From positions 806,001-870,000 of the forward strand of contig NZ_CP116942.1 in NCBI RefSeq assembly GCF_028532485.1: DNA of 64,000 nt. Reading direction: 5' to 3'. Position 1 is the first letter of the stretch. Each line of letters begins with the position of its first letter. The notes below the pieces were generated by a model that saw only the letters and a program-made list of their open reading frames with translations, had not been told where the DNA came from and did no database searches. Shown one piece after another: positions 44,418 to 52,665 of this stretch. This DNA comes from Iamia majanohamensis. GTDB lineage: Bacteria; Actinomycetota; Acidimicrobiia; Acidimicrobiales; Iamiaceae. The translations under genes and the position numbers were made by a program.

Positions 44418-44732
44418 TCAGCCCTCCTGGGCGTCGGGGTCGCCGGGGGTGGCGAGGTCGGTCAGGTGCCCGATGAGAGACACCCGGGGGTTGGGTCGGG
44501 TCTGCTCGTCCGCGAGTGCGGCGGCAGCCCGGTCGGGGTCGGTTCCGACCCACTTCTTGATGTCGGCGATCGTCCCGTCGGGGATGCCGCCGGTGGTCCA
44601 CTCGTCGCCGAGGCCGTCGGCCTCCTCCGCGGTGAACGTCACCGGCTCACCGCGGGTGAACCGGATGAGCCGGTCGGCGTTGGTGCGGACGGTGCCGGAG
44701 GCTGCCGGGCCGATGTAGGTGCGGTCAGGCAT
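44418..44732 (-). CDS. Small head-tail region protein
   Basis: 104 residues with an acidic C-terminus. TYIGPAASGTVRTNADRLIRF at the N-terminus suggests a small structural protein. Located 3 bp from the major tail gene. No family recognised. Confidence 0.6.
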   Translation of the reverse strand: MPDRTYIGPAASGTVRTNADRLIRFTRGEPVTFTAEEADGLGDEWTTGGIPDGTIADIKKWVGTDPDRAAAALADEQTRPNPRVSLIGHLTDLATPGDPDAQEG

Positions 44733-44741
44733 GGGGGCTCC

Positions 44742-45215
44742 TCAGTGGATGTTCTGGACGCAGGCGACCGTGAAGAAGATCGCTGCTTCGATCGTGTTGT
44801 CCTGCTGCGGCTGCGGCGGTGAGTGGAGCGGGCCGTCGACGTCTTGGATGCGGCACCGGAACTGTGCGAACGCCGGGTCGTCGTCCAACCCGTGGACGCC
44901 CAACAGTCGGGGGTGGGCGAGCAACGTCGCCTCCAGGGTCCGTAGATGCGTCTCCGCGGCGTCCTCGGCCTTGTAGGCGTCGAGGTGGCCGACGACGGTC
45001 AGGTTGCAGTCGATCGTGAACTCGTCCTCGGTGAGCGGCTCCGCCCCACCCACCGACTGCGGTTCGGTCGGACCCGAGGTCGCCCCGAAGAACAGGGTGT
45101 CCCGCAGGATTCGCTCGATGTTCCATGTGTACGCGACCTCGATGTCGGTCAGGACGTGGCCGGCGACAGCGACGAGGCGGGCCTTGGCGCCGGCCCGGTT
45201 CCGTTCAGCCGACAC
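44742..45215 (-). CDS. Probable tail terminator protein
   Basis: 157 residues overlapping the upstream adaptor gene by 11 nt. An alpha/beta protein with VAYTWNIERIL, FTIDCNLTVVGHLDAYKAED and an ETHLRTLEATLLAHP helix, in keeping with the siphovirus tail terminator fold and position. Assigned mainly by synteny. Confidence 0.65.
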   Translation of the reverse strand: MSAERNRAGAKARLVAVAGHVLTDIEVAYTWNIERILRDTLFFGATSGPTEPQSVGGAEPLTEDEFTIDCNLTVVGHLDAYKAEDAAETHLRTLEATLLAHPRLLGVHGLDDDPAFAQFRCRIQDVDGPLHSPPQPQQDNTIEAAIFFTVACVQNIH

Positions 45216-45792
45216 CGGGCACCCGATGGTCGGGGAGGCTGTTCAGAGCGGCGTCGACGACCTGCAACCCGGTCGGCCGCCCAGCAGCCCAGTCGGGGGT
45301 CGACTCCCGGTACGACCAACCCGAGTCGTCCTGGTAGGAGGTGACGTTCCTGGGGCCGTTGCCGGTCTGCTCGAGCACCTTCGCCCGGACGAACTCCCGG
45401 CACGCCCGGGTGACCGCTGGGGGCGTCTCTGCGAGCCCGTGGGTGTAGGTGACGGTGATGTCCCCGTGCCAGCCGACAGGCCGGTACAGGCGCCCCCACG
45501 TCTCCGTGGTGACATCTGCGAGCTCGTCGACGGTGAGCGACGTACCGTCGACGGTGACGCCGGTGACGGCGGTGACCTGCGGCCAGGTGAGCAGCAGCGC
45601 GTCGGTGGAGGCCCGGGGGAACACGTCGGTCGCGGTGCGCGGCACGTACGCGACCCCCCGGTACTCCTCAGCGATGCCCTGGAACTCGGCCACCAGCTCC
45701 TCGATGAGGTCGACCAGGACGTCTTCGTCCAGGGGGACCTTGTCGAGGACGGGGACCTTGGCCCGGATGTCGCTCGCCGTCGGGTAGGCCAT
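45205..45792 (-). CDS. Head-tail adaptor (gp6-like connector)
   Basis: 195 residues. Helical N-terminus (ASDIRAKVPVLDKVPLDEDV, LIEELVAEFQGIAEEYR), a beta region (VTVDGTSLTVDEL) and HGLAETPPAVTRACREFV, typical of the gp6/gp15 adaptor that binds the portal. The ATG overlaps the preceding stop. Confidence 0.8.
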   Translation of the reverse strand: MAYPTASDIRAKVPVLDKVPLDEDVLVDLIEELVAEFQGIAEEYRGVAYVPRTATDVFPRASTDALLLTWPQVTAVTGVTVDGTSLTVDELADVTTETWGRLYRPVGWHGDITVTYTHGLAETPPAVTRACREFVRAKVLEQTGNGPRNVTSYQDDSGWSYRESTPDWAAGRPTGLQVVDAALNSLPDHRVPGVG

Positions 45793-46067
45793 CAGCCCTT
45801 CGGGGCCGCCTTCTTCGCAGCGGCCTTCTTGACCGGGGCCTTCTCCGAACCCATGTGCGACGACTGCACGGCACGCCCCTCGGTGGGCGCGTCGTGCAGC
45901 TCCGCAGCGACGGTCTCGGTGTTCTCCCGGTACAGCTCGACGGTGGCCTTCTCGGCGTTCGTCGCCGACCGTCCGGGGGGGACGATCTGTCGGCCGCGCT
46001 CGGGCTGGCTGTGGACGATCTTGCCGGTGGCCTTGTCGAGCCAGACGCCGTTGGTGCTCTCTGCCAT
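45792..46067 (-). CDS. Small protein with Lys/Ala-rich tail
   Basis: 91 residues from the ATG at 46067 with an AGGAGG site. The C-terminal segment (APVKKAAAKKAAPKG) looks nucleic-acid binding. It lies directly after the capsid gene and its hairpin; a head-associated DNA-binding or decoration role is possible. Confidence 0.6.
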   Translation of the reverse strand: MAESTNGVWLDKATGKIVHSQPERGRQIVPPGRSATNAEKATVELYRENTETVAAELHDAPTEGRAVQSSHMGSEKAPVKKAAAKKAAPKG

Positions 46068-46111
46068 CTGTGGCCCTCCTGGGGGTGCGTTGGGTGGGGG
46101 TCAGCGGGAAC

Positions 46112-46145
46112 GGGGTGATGGGAGGCGGTCGCCTTCCATCACCCC
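46112..46145 (-). terminator. Strong hairpin after the major capsid gene
   Basis: GGGGTGATGG (46112-46121) is perfectly complementary to CCATCACCCC (46136-46145), and the stem continues with GAGGC/GCCTT. It begins 14 bp past the capsid stop. It could be a partial terminator, or an mRNA stabiliser that raises capsid over downstream connectors. Confidence 0.7.
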
Positions 46146-46158
46146 GGCCCCTACAGGC

Positions 46159-47418
46159 TCAGGCCACGTAGTCGAACGTGACGGAGCAGATGCCCGCCGG
46201 CTCGAACACCGCGAGGCCCAGACGGGCCTCGAGCAGCAGCGTGAGGATGTTGCTGACGAACAGGCTGGCGTGCGAGTCCGTCATGTACGCCGTGACCTGC
46301 TGGCGGTCGAGGACCGCGACGGCCATCGGGTCGATGAGCACCGCGGTGCCCGACGCGACGGCCGTGGACCGGACCTGGGTGAGGCCCCACGAGGTGGTGG
46401 CGCTCGGCCCGGCGAGGTTGGGGACGGCGTGGAGGCCGGCGGAGGCGGCGTTCGACAGGTCGAAGTTCTCCGCGTCGGCCGGGTTGAGGACGACGATCTC
46501 GGGGACCGCCTCGTCCTGCTCCATGAGGGTGATGGCCTTGCGGATCGACGCGTACGCCGGCTCCGAACCCGAGGGGGCGGTGTAGGCGTTGATCCCCGAC
46601 CGGTCGAGCAGGCCCGAGATGTTGGGGCTGGTGCCGTTGCCGTTGATGACCTGGCCGTCGGCCCGACGCTTCACCGAGTACCGCAGGCGACCGTCGAGGT
46701 AGCCGGCGACCTGCGGCGAGTCCGCTGCGGCCTGGCGGGTGATGTTCGCCCACGCAGCGATCGTCTGGATGGGCTCGTTGTCGACGGCCATGGTGACGCC
46801 GGCCTGCGGCTTCGCAGCGGCCTCAGCGACCTCCACCGCCTTGTTCGCCATGTCGGCGAGCGGCGACGCGTCCCGCACGACCTCGACGCCACCGGTGCTC
46901 ACCTGGATGGAGGGCAGCAGGTCGATGAGGAAGGTGCGGCGGTCGAGGAAGTCGTTGGCGACGCGGGAGAGGCGCTGGTTCTGGATGAGCGCCCCACCGG
47001 AGGTGGCTGCGGTGGTGGTGTCGGTGACGGCACGGAAGTCCATCGAGGTGTCCAGCGTGGGGGACGTGCCCCGGGCGCCGGAGTCGACCCACGACCGGAA
47101 CTCGTCGACGTCGACGAACCGCTCGCCGAGGCTGCGGGTGTCGACGATGTCGCCGGACTCGCGGTCGGCGTAGGCGCCGAGCAGCGACCCGATGCCGTCC
47201 TCGATGGCAGCCGAACGCAGCGACTGCTCGATGTTGGCCTCGATGCGGCCGTCGATGGCCTCCAGCTCGGACCGGAGCTCACCCTGGCGAGCCTCCTCGG
47301 TCTCGGTGTACCCGCGCTGGTCGGCGGTCGCGGCCTCGTCGATGGAACGAAGCTCGCCCTGGATGTCCTTGCGGCGGGAGAAGTTGGCCCGCACGATGTC
47401 GATGGTGCCCGTGGGCAT
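46159..47418 (-). CDS. Major capsid protein, HK97 fold
   Basis: 419 residues with a near-perfect AGGAGG ribosome site 7 nt upstream. The N-terminal ~110 residues form a helical delta (scaffold) domain (EEARQGELRSELEAIDGRIE) that the protease would remove. HK97 motifs follow: GGALIQNQRLSRV, a P-loop/spine-helix region (IVVLNPADAENFDL) and GTAVLIDPMAVAVLDRQQVT. Confidence 0.95.
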   Translation of the reverse strand: MPTGTIDIVRANFSRRKDIQGELRSIDEAATADQRGYTETEEARQGELRSELEAIDGRIEANIEQSLRSAAIEDGIGSLLGAYADRESGDIVDTRSLGERFVDVDEFRSWVDSGARGTSPTLDTSMDFRAVTDTTTAATSGGALIQNQRLSRVANDFLDRRTFLIDLLPSIQVSTGGVEVVRDASPLADMANKAVEVAEAAAKPQAGVTMAVDNEPIQTIAAWANITRQAAADSPQVAGYLDGRLRYSVKRRADGQVINGNGTSPNISGLLDRSGINAYTAPSGSEPAYASIRKAITLMEQDEAVPEIVVLNPADAENFDLSNAASAGLHAVPNLAGPSATTSWGLTQVRSTAVASGTAVLIDPMAVAVLDRQQVTAYMTDSHASLFVSNILTLLLEARLGLAVFEPAGICSVTFDYVA

Positions 47419-47446
47419 GATGTGTCCTCCTGGGGACGCGTGAGGT

Positions 47447-47461
47447 CAACCGATGCGGTTG
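47447..47461 (-). promoter_or_regulatory. Short hairpin in the capsid gene leader
   Basis: CAACCG and CGGTTG around ATG, about 29 bp before the capsid start. With the 3' hairpin it would flank a capsid mRNA and may protect or limit it. Confidence 0.4.
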
Positions 47462-47502
47462 CGCCGGTTGCGGGGGGGGTCCTGCGGTGCTGCGGGCGGC
47501 CG

Positions 47503-48177
47503 TCAGGCAGACAGCCAGGACAGGTGCGGTCGGAGCAGGGTGGGGGTCTCCCGGCCCTCCTCCTCGCCTTCCTGGTCGTCGTCTCCGGGGTTGGAGATCA
47601 GTGCCGCCAGCTCGCCGCGCTCAGCGACCTCGACCACGGAACGGAGATCCATCTCGTGTTCGGCGGCGAGGGAGCGCAGGGCAAGGCTGGCGGTGGAGTC
47701 GTCGTAGTAGGGCTGGACGGTGAGGTCGATGACGAACAGCCGGGCCTCGGACACTGACCGGAGGGCCATGCCGTCGTCGTCGACGGACCACTGCTCAGCC
47801 TTGGGGAGGGCTCGGAACCCGATCGAGGAGCCCTTGATGTCGCCTCGCTCGAGGAGGTGGGCGGTGTCGCGGCCGGCGGCGGTGTCGGGCAGGTCGATCT
47901 CGTAGGCGAGCTCGGACCGTGAGTCGAAGGTGCGGACGGTGCCGGCACCGGTGCGGCCGAGGTAGGGGCCGCCGTGCTCGTTGTGGGCGAGGATGTCCTG
48001 CTCCTGGAGCGTCTTGGTGAACGCCCCGGAGCGGAACTCCTCACGGAACTGGCCGCCGATCGGCTTGGACTTGGCGCCGTACCGCATGGCGATGCCGGAG
48101 GCGGTGATGCGGCCGTGGTCGCCGGACCGGAACTCGACCGGCTCGACAAGGTGGCGCTGCTCGTAGGTGGCGGTCAC
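47503..48177 (-). CDS. Prohead protease, HK97 family (S78)
   Basis: 224 residues from GTG at 48177, overlapping the portal stop (GTGA). Family motif ILAHNEHGG with H65/H68 and KGSSIGFRALP with the catalytic Ser 116-117. It cleaves the capsid delta domain during maturation. The acidic C-terminus (DDDQEGEEEGRE) may bind inside the prohead. Confidence 0.93.
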   Translation of the reverse strand: MTATYEQRHLVEPVEFRSGDHGRITASGIAMRYGAKSKPIGGQFREEFRSGAFTKTLQEQDILAHNEHGGPYLGRTGAGTVRTFDSRSELAYEIDLPDTAAGRDTAHLLERGDIKGSSIGFRALPKAEQWSVDDDGMALRSVSEARLFVIDLTVQPYYDDSTASLALRSLAAEHEMDLRSVVEVAERGELAALISNPGDDDQEGEEEGRETPTLLRPHLSWLSA

Positions 48178-49409
48178 TGGGCACCTCCGGGAGGCGGCTG
48201 GTTGGCGGCACCCTGGGCGCCGGCGGGGACGTTGACGTACTGGTCGCCGTTGGGGACGGGCGGCATGTCCTCGAGGGAGCGGGCGTCGTTGGCCGACAGG
48301 AACCCGCTGTTGATGCCGACGGCGTAGGAGTCGTAGCGGTCCTTCAGCGACGCCCGGAGGAGGGCGTCGAGGTTCAGCTTGATGAACACGTCGGTGAGGC
48401 CGTGGGTGGACAGGAGCCGGGTGTGGGCGGTCTCGATGCGCTCCAACCACGGCCGAAGGCTGAACTGCCCGAAGGCGAGGTTCTGCTCGGCAAGGCCCGA
48501 CCCCCACGAGGTCGAGTTGGAAGCGTCGGCGATCAGGTGCGGGGGGACGCCGAAGATGCGGGCGATGTCGGGCACCTGGAACTGGCGGGTCTCGAGGTAC
48601 TGGGCGTCGTCGGGGTTGATGCTGAACGGGACCGGCTCCGCCCCGCCGAGGAGGACCCCGACCTTGCCGGCGTTCTTCGGGCCCCGGTGGGTGGCGTTCC
48701 ACGTCTCGGCGATCTTCTGGGCCCGCTCCTTGGCCGACGACCCGAGGCCACCGTCGGGGCCCGGGGGGACCTTGATGGCCATGGACGGGGTGGCGCCGTT
48801 CTCCATCATCGCCCGCCCGTAGTCCTGGGCGGCGAGGCCGATGCCGATGGTCTCCCGGGCGTACCCGATCGGCGACATGCCCTCCAGCTCACCGGGGAGG
48901 GTCATGCCCTTGATGTGCATCAGGTCCCGGTCCGTGACCTCCTGATCGAAGACCCGGTAGGTGACCCGGCCCCGCTTGCGTTCGACCGTCACGGACTCGG
49001 GGTTGAGGACGAACAGGTCGACCGGAACACCCATGCGGTCACGGGGGGTGAGGACGTAGGCGTTGCCGTCGGTGAGCAGCGAAAGGAGGAGCTGCGACAG
49101 GTAGTCGACCCGAGAGGACTGCGGGGGCTCGAAGCCGAGGTAGTCGGGGCGGGGCCGGTACGGGCGGCGGGTGCCGCCGTTGCGGACGTAGGTGTCGAGG
49201 GGGAGGGTGGAGATCGCTTCGGAGATCAGCCGCAGGCAGGCGAACACGGCGGAGAGACGCATGGCTCGGTCGTTGGTGACAACCGACGACGTCGCCGGGT
49301 TCCAGACCATGCCGCCGCCCCACCAGCCGGCGCCGGGCTGGCCGTACCCGTCGGGGATGTCGGGCACGGACCGCTGCTCGATGCCTAGGGCGTTGCGGAG
49401 GAGGCTCAC
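48174..49409 (-). CDS. Portal protein, HK97 family
   Basis: 411 residues from GTG at 49409. Motifs: AVFACLRLISEAISTLPLD, LSLLTDGNAYVL, HIKGMTLPGELEGMSPIGYA and ARIFGVPPHLIAD, which are typical of HK97-type portals. It forms the dodecameric vertex ring through which DNA is packaged. Confidence 0.96.
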   Translation of the reverse strand: MSLLRNALGIEQRSVPDIPDGYGQPGAGWWGGGMVWNPATSSVVTNDRAMRLSAVFACLRLISEAISTLPLDTYVRNGGTRRPYRPRPDYLGFEPPQSSRVDYLSQLLLSLLTDGNAYVLTPRDRMGVPVDLFVLNPESVTVERKRGRVTYRVFDQEVTDRDLMHIKGMTLPGELEGMSPIGYARETIGIGLAAQDYGRAMMENGATPSMAIKVPPGPDGGLGSSAKERAQKIAETWNATHRGPKNAGKVGVLLGGAEPVPFSINPDDAQYLETRQFQVPDIARIFGVPPHLIADASNSTSWGSGLAEQNLAFGQFSLRPWLERIETAHTRLLSTHGLTDVFIKLNLDALLRASLKDRYDSYAVGINSGFLSANDARSLEDMPPVPNGDQYVNVPAGAQGAANQPPPGGAQ

Positions 49410-49540
49410 AGGCGGGCCTCATCGAGCCCTGCGGCCAGGGTGAGGAGCCCTGCGGCGAGCAGGGCGCCGGAGAACCCGCCGATGATGAAGGCGGCTGCGA
49501 CGACGGCGAAGGCTCCGAGGATGACCAGAACAGCGGGCAT
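49406..49540 (-). CDS. 44-residue membrane protein between terminase and portal
   Basis: ATG at 49540 with GGAGGA 6 nt upstream; the stop overlaps the portal GTG (GTGA). Almost entirely hydrophobic: AVLVILGAFAVVAAAFIIGG then GALLAAGLLTLAAG. Likely two helices or one long hairpin. The good start and coupling argue that it is real. Function unknown. Confidence 0.7.
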   Translation of the reverse strand: MPAVLVILGAFAVVAAAFIIGGFSGALLAAGLLTLAAGLDEARL

Positions 49541-49550
49541 GGGGTCCTCC

Positions 49551-50321
49551 TCAGACGTCCACTACGACGAAGTCCCAGTCGTCGACCGGGTCTTCGATCT
49601 CCAGGTGACCCCAGCGTGCCAGGGTGGCGGTGGCGAGCGGGGTGACGTCGGTGTCGCGCCGGTCCCACATCCACACGTCGCCACGGGTGCGCTTCTTCGC
49701 CCTAGCCACGCACCCGGTGAGCGTGTCGTCGTCGAAGTGGTGGACGGTGTCCTCGGCGACGGCGTCGTAGAACCCGGCGCACGCCTTCGCGTACTCCGCT
49801 GCGGTGACCCGGGTGATGGTCACCCCTGCGGCTTCGATGTCTCGGACCAGCGACCCGACCGGGCCTTCCGGGTCGATCAGGACCGCCTTCGTCGTTGGCT
49901 TCCCAGCCAGCTCGACCACCCGGTCGAGCAGCCACGTCCTGCCCTCGCGGTGCTCTCCGACCTCTACTGCGACCCCGTCGGGGTGGGTCATGGCGGCGGA
50001 GATCGCCGCCCACCCACCGTCGGGTGTGGCCTCCACGGCGTAGGTCACCGTCCCCGACAGGGCCACCGGGTCCCGGGCTGCGTTTCGCCACTGCTCTTCG
50101 GTGATGACCTCCCACCGGGGGGCGTCGTCGTTGTCGGGGAACATGCCGAGCCGCTCCCGGGCGTACTCGTCGTCGTCCATCGCCGCCCGCTCGATGCGGG
50201 AGAACTCCTCGGTGATGCGCCCGGCCGCCATGGCCGGGTTAGCGGCCCACAGCGCGGCCGGATCATCAAGGTCCGAACCCTCGGGTGCAGACCACTCCCA
50301 GTAGGCCAACTTGTCGGTCAT
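49551..50321 (-). CDS. Terminase large subunit, nuclease half (separate gene)
   Basis: 256 residues. Starts at LAYWEWSAPEGSDLDD, the usual linker of actinophage TerL proteins, and contains the RNase H-like nuclease: VTYAVEATPDGGWAAI, VLIDPEGPVGSLV, and DTDVTPLATATLARW. The first catalytic acid appears as Glu in AVEATPD. The ATG overlaps the stop of the ATPase half (ATGA). Normally both domains are one protein of ~500 residues. Confidence 0.88.
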   Translation of the reverse strand: MTDKLAYWEWSAPEGSDLDDPAALWAANPAMAAGRITEEFSRIERAAMDDDEYARERLGMFPDNDDAPRWEVITEEQWRNAARDPVALSGTVTYAVEATPDGGWAAISAAMTHPDGVAVEVGEHREGRTWLLDRVVELAGKPTTKAVLIDPEGPVGSLVRDIEAAGVTITRVTAAEYAKACAGFYDAVAEDTVHHFDDDTLTGCVARAKKRTRGDVWMWDRRDTDVTPLATATLARWGHLEIEDPVDDWDFVVVDV

Positions 50322-51010
50322 GCGGTCTCCGCCAGTGCCCGGCCACGGCGGATCAGAGATCGGAGACGATCGGACTCCGGTCGAGGCAGCGGAGCGGACG
50401 ACGCAAGGATGAGCTGCGGGTTCGGGCGGGCCGACATCGACGGCACCAGCGACCCCAGCTCCAACAGCCAGAACGCCTCGTTCAGCACCACCACGTCACC
50501 CGAGAACCCACGACCGGAGCCCTTGCCCCTGGCCTTGAAGTTCTGACGGGTGCCATCCCTTAGCTCGATCGACTCGGCCCCGTTCGAGTCCTTGATCCCC
50601 GACGGACCGCCGACACCGCGACCGTTGTCCTTCACCTCGGCCAGCAGGTCCGGGCACCCTTCGATGACATCCCGCATCCGGCGGAAGTGGTCGAGGCAGG
50701 TGTCGAACCGGTGCGCCGTGTGGGTGAGCAGCCTGCACCCCTTGTCCAGGTACAGGCCGAACAGCTCCCGCACCAGGAGGATCTCATCCTTCCCGTTCTG
50801 TCGCGTGCAGATGATGCCGGCCTCGGTGGCCGCCCACTTCCCGTGCTCGTCCTCCGCCAGCAGGCCCTCAACTACGTCCTGCTGCCAGTCGTCGAGGAAC
50901 ACCCCGGCCGCCTCACCCAAGTCGAGGGCGTCTCGCCCCGCCGACGAGAAGAACGGCGGCAGGTACTTGTACCTAGGCGGTGCGCTCTGCGCGACGTCGA
51001 GCAAGCTCAT
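50318..51010 (-). CDS. Terminase large subunit, ATPase half (separate gene)
   Basis: 230 residues. Walker A variant CTRQNGKDE (K74); Walker B VVVLNEAF, with Asn where Asp is usual; motif III region LILASSAPLP. It ends at LIRRGRALAET, where a one-piece TerL would continue into the nuclease. It powers DNA packaging. The start overlaps terS by 38 bp. Confidence 0.88.
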   Translation of the reverse strand: MSLLDVAQSAPPRYKYLPPFFSSAGRDALDLGEAAGVFLDDWQQDVVEGLLAEDEHGKWAATEAGIICTRQNGKDEILLVRELFGLYLDKGCRLLTHTAHRFDTCLDHFRRMRDVIEGCPDLLAEVKDNGRGVGGPSGIKDSNGAESIELRDGTRQNFKARGKGSGRGFSGDVVVLNEAFWLLELGSLVPSMSARPNPQLILASSAPLPRPESDRLRSLIRRGRALAETA

Positions 51011-51320
51011 CCAGCACCGACCCCTTCTCCTCCGCCCCCCCGACCGGGATGTTCAGCGCCTTCACGACCTGCCGCAGCTCGGCCACCGTCTGGCGGGCCT
51101 CGGCCACGGCGGAGTCGATCTTGATCTCGTAGTCCTTGGTGCGCACGTTGTGGACCAGACGGCACCACACATCGGCCTCGCCCGAGATCAGGGCATCGAA
51201 CCGGTCCAGCCGGTCGACCAGGCGGACCGCTTCGTCCAACAGGACTCGCTCCCCCGGCCCCATCCCAGGCTTCGCCTTCTCGACCTCCGCCCGAAACGAC
51301 TCGCCCCTGCTCACGGCCAC
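50973..51320 (-). CDS. Terminase small subunit
   Basis: 115 residues, mostly helical (VLLDEAVRLVDRLDRFDALI; DSAVAEARQTVAELRQVVKA), resembling the actinophage/P27-like TerS. It binds the packaging site and presents DNA to TerL. Position between HNH and TerL supports this. Confidence 0.82.
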   Translation of the reverse strand: MAVSRGESFRAEVEKAKPGMGPGERVLLDEAVRLVDRLDRFDALISGEADVWCRLVHNVRTKDYEIKIDSAVAEARQTVAELRQVVKALNIPVGGAEEKGSVLDELARRRAERTA

Positions 51321-51419
51321 TGTCGGTCACCTGCCGGCATTCTCCGAGAGAGATATCCGTTGCAGAGAGGCGGGTCAGCAGCCGGGCGGTTGGGAACTCT
51401 GGAGGCCCCCCTCCCCTTC
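51321..51419. other. Gap between HNH and terS, possible cos region
   Basis: 99 bp without a gene. Contains an inverted TCTCCGAGAGA. In cos phages with an adjacent HNH protein, the cohesive-end site often lies near terS. No sequence feature proves it here. Confidence 0.25.
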
Positions 51420-52145
51420 TCAGCCGATGAGCCGGAGTTGTTCGCCTTGCGGCATGGTGCTGTCACCCTTGAGGGTGTTGCACCGGAAGTGAGCGCACTG
51501 GACGTTGGCGAGTGTGTGGTGGCCGCCCTGGGCCAAGGGGACCACGTGGTCGAGTGTCGGTGCATCGGGGTGAGGCACCTCCGCTGTTGGTTGGGTCCGA
51601 CCGCCACATAGTCCGCATGTCCAGTTGTCTCGCTTGAACACGTCGTGGGGGTCGATGGGCTCGCATGGGGCGCTACGTTGTCGCGCTCTGCGTAGAGCCT
51701 TGGCTGTGCGCTTGGCACGCTTGGCCGGCGCTGCCTGTCGGGCGCAGGCGTTGGAGCAGTAGCGGCGGGGCCTTCCTGTGCCGCTGTAGTGGAAGCCCCG
51801 TCCGCACTGCCCGCACGTCAGGGTCGAGGGCGTTGGCCGGCCAGTGAGCAGAAGTTGGCGACACTGGTAGGCGTGCTGGGTTCGGCCATGGCGTGCTACG
51901 AACCAGGTCCGGCAGGCGAGGCACGAGGCCCACGGGATGACGGTGGGTGGTGGTGGCGTGGTGCAGGTGCGGGAGCAGAGCCGCTGGTTTCGCTTGGTAC
52001 GGGTGAAGGTCTCACCGCACCGCTTGCACACGGCCTGGCCTCGAGGGCGGCGCCATTGGCAGAGGTTGGAGCAGTAGAGCCTGGGGTGGCCTGGCTTTCG
52101 GGGTGGCAACGGGCCAGAGCAGGTGCGGCAGATACGCTCGGCCAT
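51420..52145 (-). CDS. HNH endonuclease with several zinc fingers
   Basis: 241 residues from the ATG at 52145 (AGAGGA upstream; an ATG at 52208 is possible). CxxC pairs (CRTC, CSNLC, CKRC, CSRTC, CLAC, CGQC, CSNAC) make at least three zinc modules. The C-terminal HNH domain has CGLCGGRTQ, TLDHVVPLAQGGHH and HFRCNTLKG. In HK97-type phages, an HNH protein next to terminase is needed for cos cleavage. Confidence 0.88.
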   Translation of the reverse strand: MAERICRTCSGPLPPRKPGHPRLYCSNLCQWRRPRGQAVCKRCGETFTRTKRNQRLCSRTCTTPPPPTVIPWASCLACRTWFVARHGRTQHAYQCRQLLLTGRPTPSTLTCGQCGRGFHYSGTGRPRRYCSNACARQAAPAKRAKRTAKALRRARQRSAPCEPIDPHDVFKRDNWTCGLCGGRTQPTAEVPHPDAPTLDHVVPLAQGGHHTLANVQCAHFRCNTLKGDSTMPQGEQLRLIG

Positions 52146-52229
52146 GTCGATCCTCTCACCAGGGTTGACCAGAGCCCGGGCCGTTACAGCGGCGCCGGGC
52201 TCACTCATTCTCTCAGGTGGGTGTGACAG

Positions 52230-52568
52230 TCACCATGCGTTGGTCAGGACTCGGTGTCGGTCTCCGGCTCGGCGTGCGAGCTCGTGGCGGATGGCTGCTC
52301 TCAGTTCGGGGGTGATCGGCTTGACGCCTCGGATGCCGTTGCACAGCCGGTGGGCGTGGGCCACGTTGCATCGGTCTAGGGCCGAGCCGCCAGCGGTACG
52401 GGGCACCAGTTCGTCGATCACGGATCCCATGGGGTGACGCTGCCTGTCGAGGCTTAGGTCGATGGGGTTGCCGCAGAGGTGGCAGGTCGGTTCCTCTGCC
52501 CGCACCTGGGCGCAGAGGCGCCGGCGTGGCTGGACGTTGAGCTGGGGGTCCCGCTCTCCACCAGGCAT
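52230..52568 (-). CDS. Second HNH-type endonuclease
   Basis: 112 residues. CHLCGNPIDL, then VIDELVPRTAGGSALD (Asp-Glu in place of the usual Asp-His, as in some phage members) and AHAHRLCNGIRG. No extra domains. It could replace the first HNH in packaging or act as a homing-type nuclease. Confidence 0.8.
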   Translation of the reverse strand: MPGGERDPQLNVQPRRRLCAQVRAEEPTCHLCGNPIDLSLDRQRHPMGSVIDELVPRTAGGSALDRCNVAHAHRLCNGIRGVKPITPELRAAIRHELARRAGDRHRVLTNAW

Positions 52569-52572
52569 GGTC

Positions 52573-52665
52573 TCAGGTGCAGGCGATGGCCACGGCCCAG
52601 CACACGGCGAGGATCAGGGCCAGTGCGCAGGGCTGCCAAGGGTGGAGCACCTGCGCCGGGTTCAC
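52573..52665 (-). CDS. 30-residue membrane peptide
   Basis: GTG overlaps the stop of the upstream gene (GTGA), and it ends 5 bp before the next ATG. A single hydrophobic helix: CALALILAVCWAVAIACT at the C-terminus. Tight fit between two genes suggests a real micro-gene; no homology can be judged. Confidence 0.45.
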   Translation of the reverse strand: MNPAQVLHPWQPCALALILAVCWAVAIACT

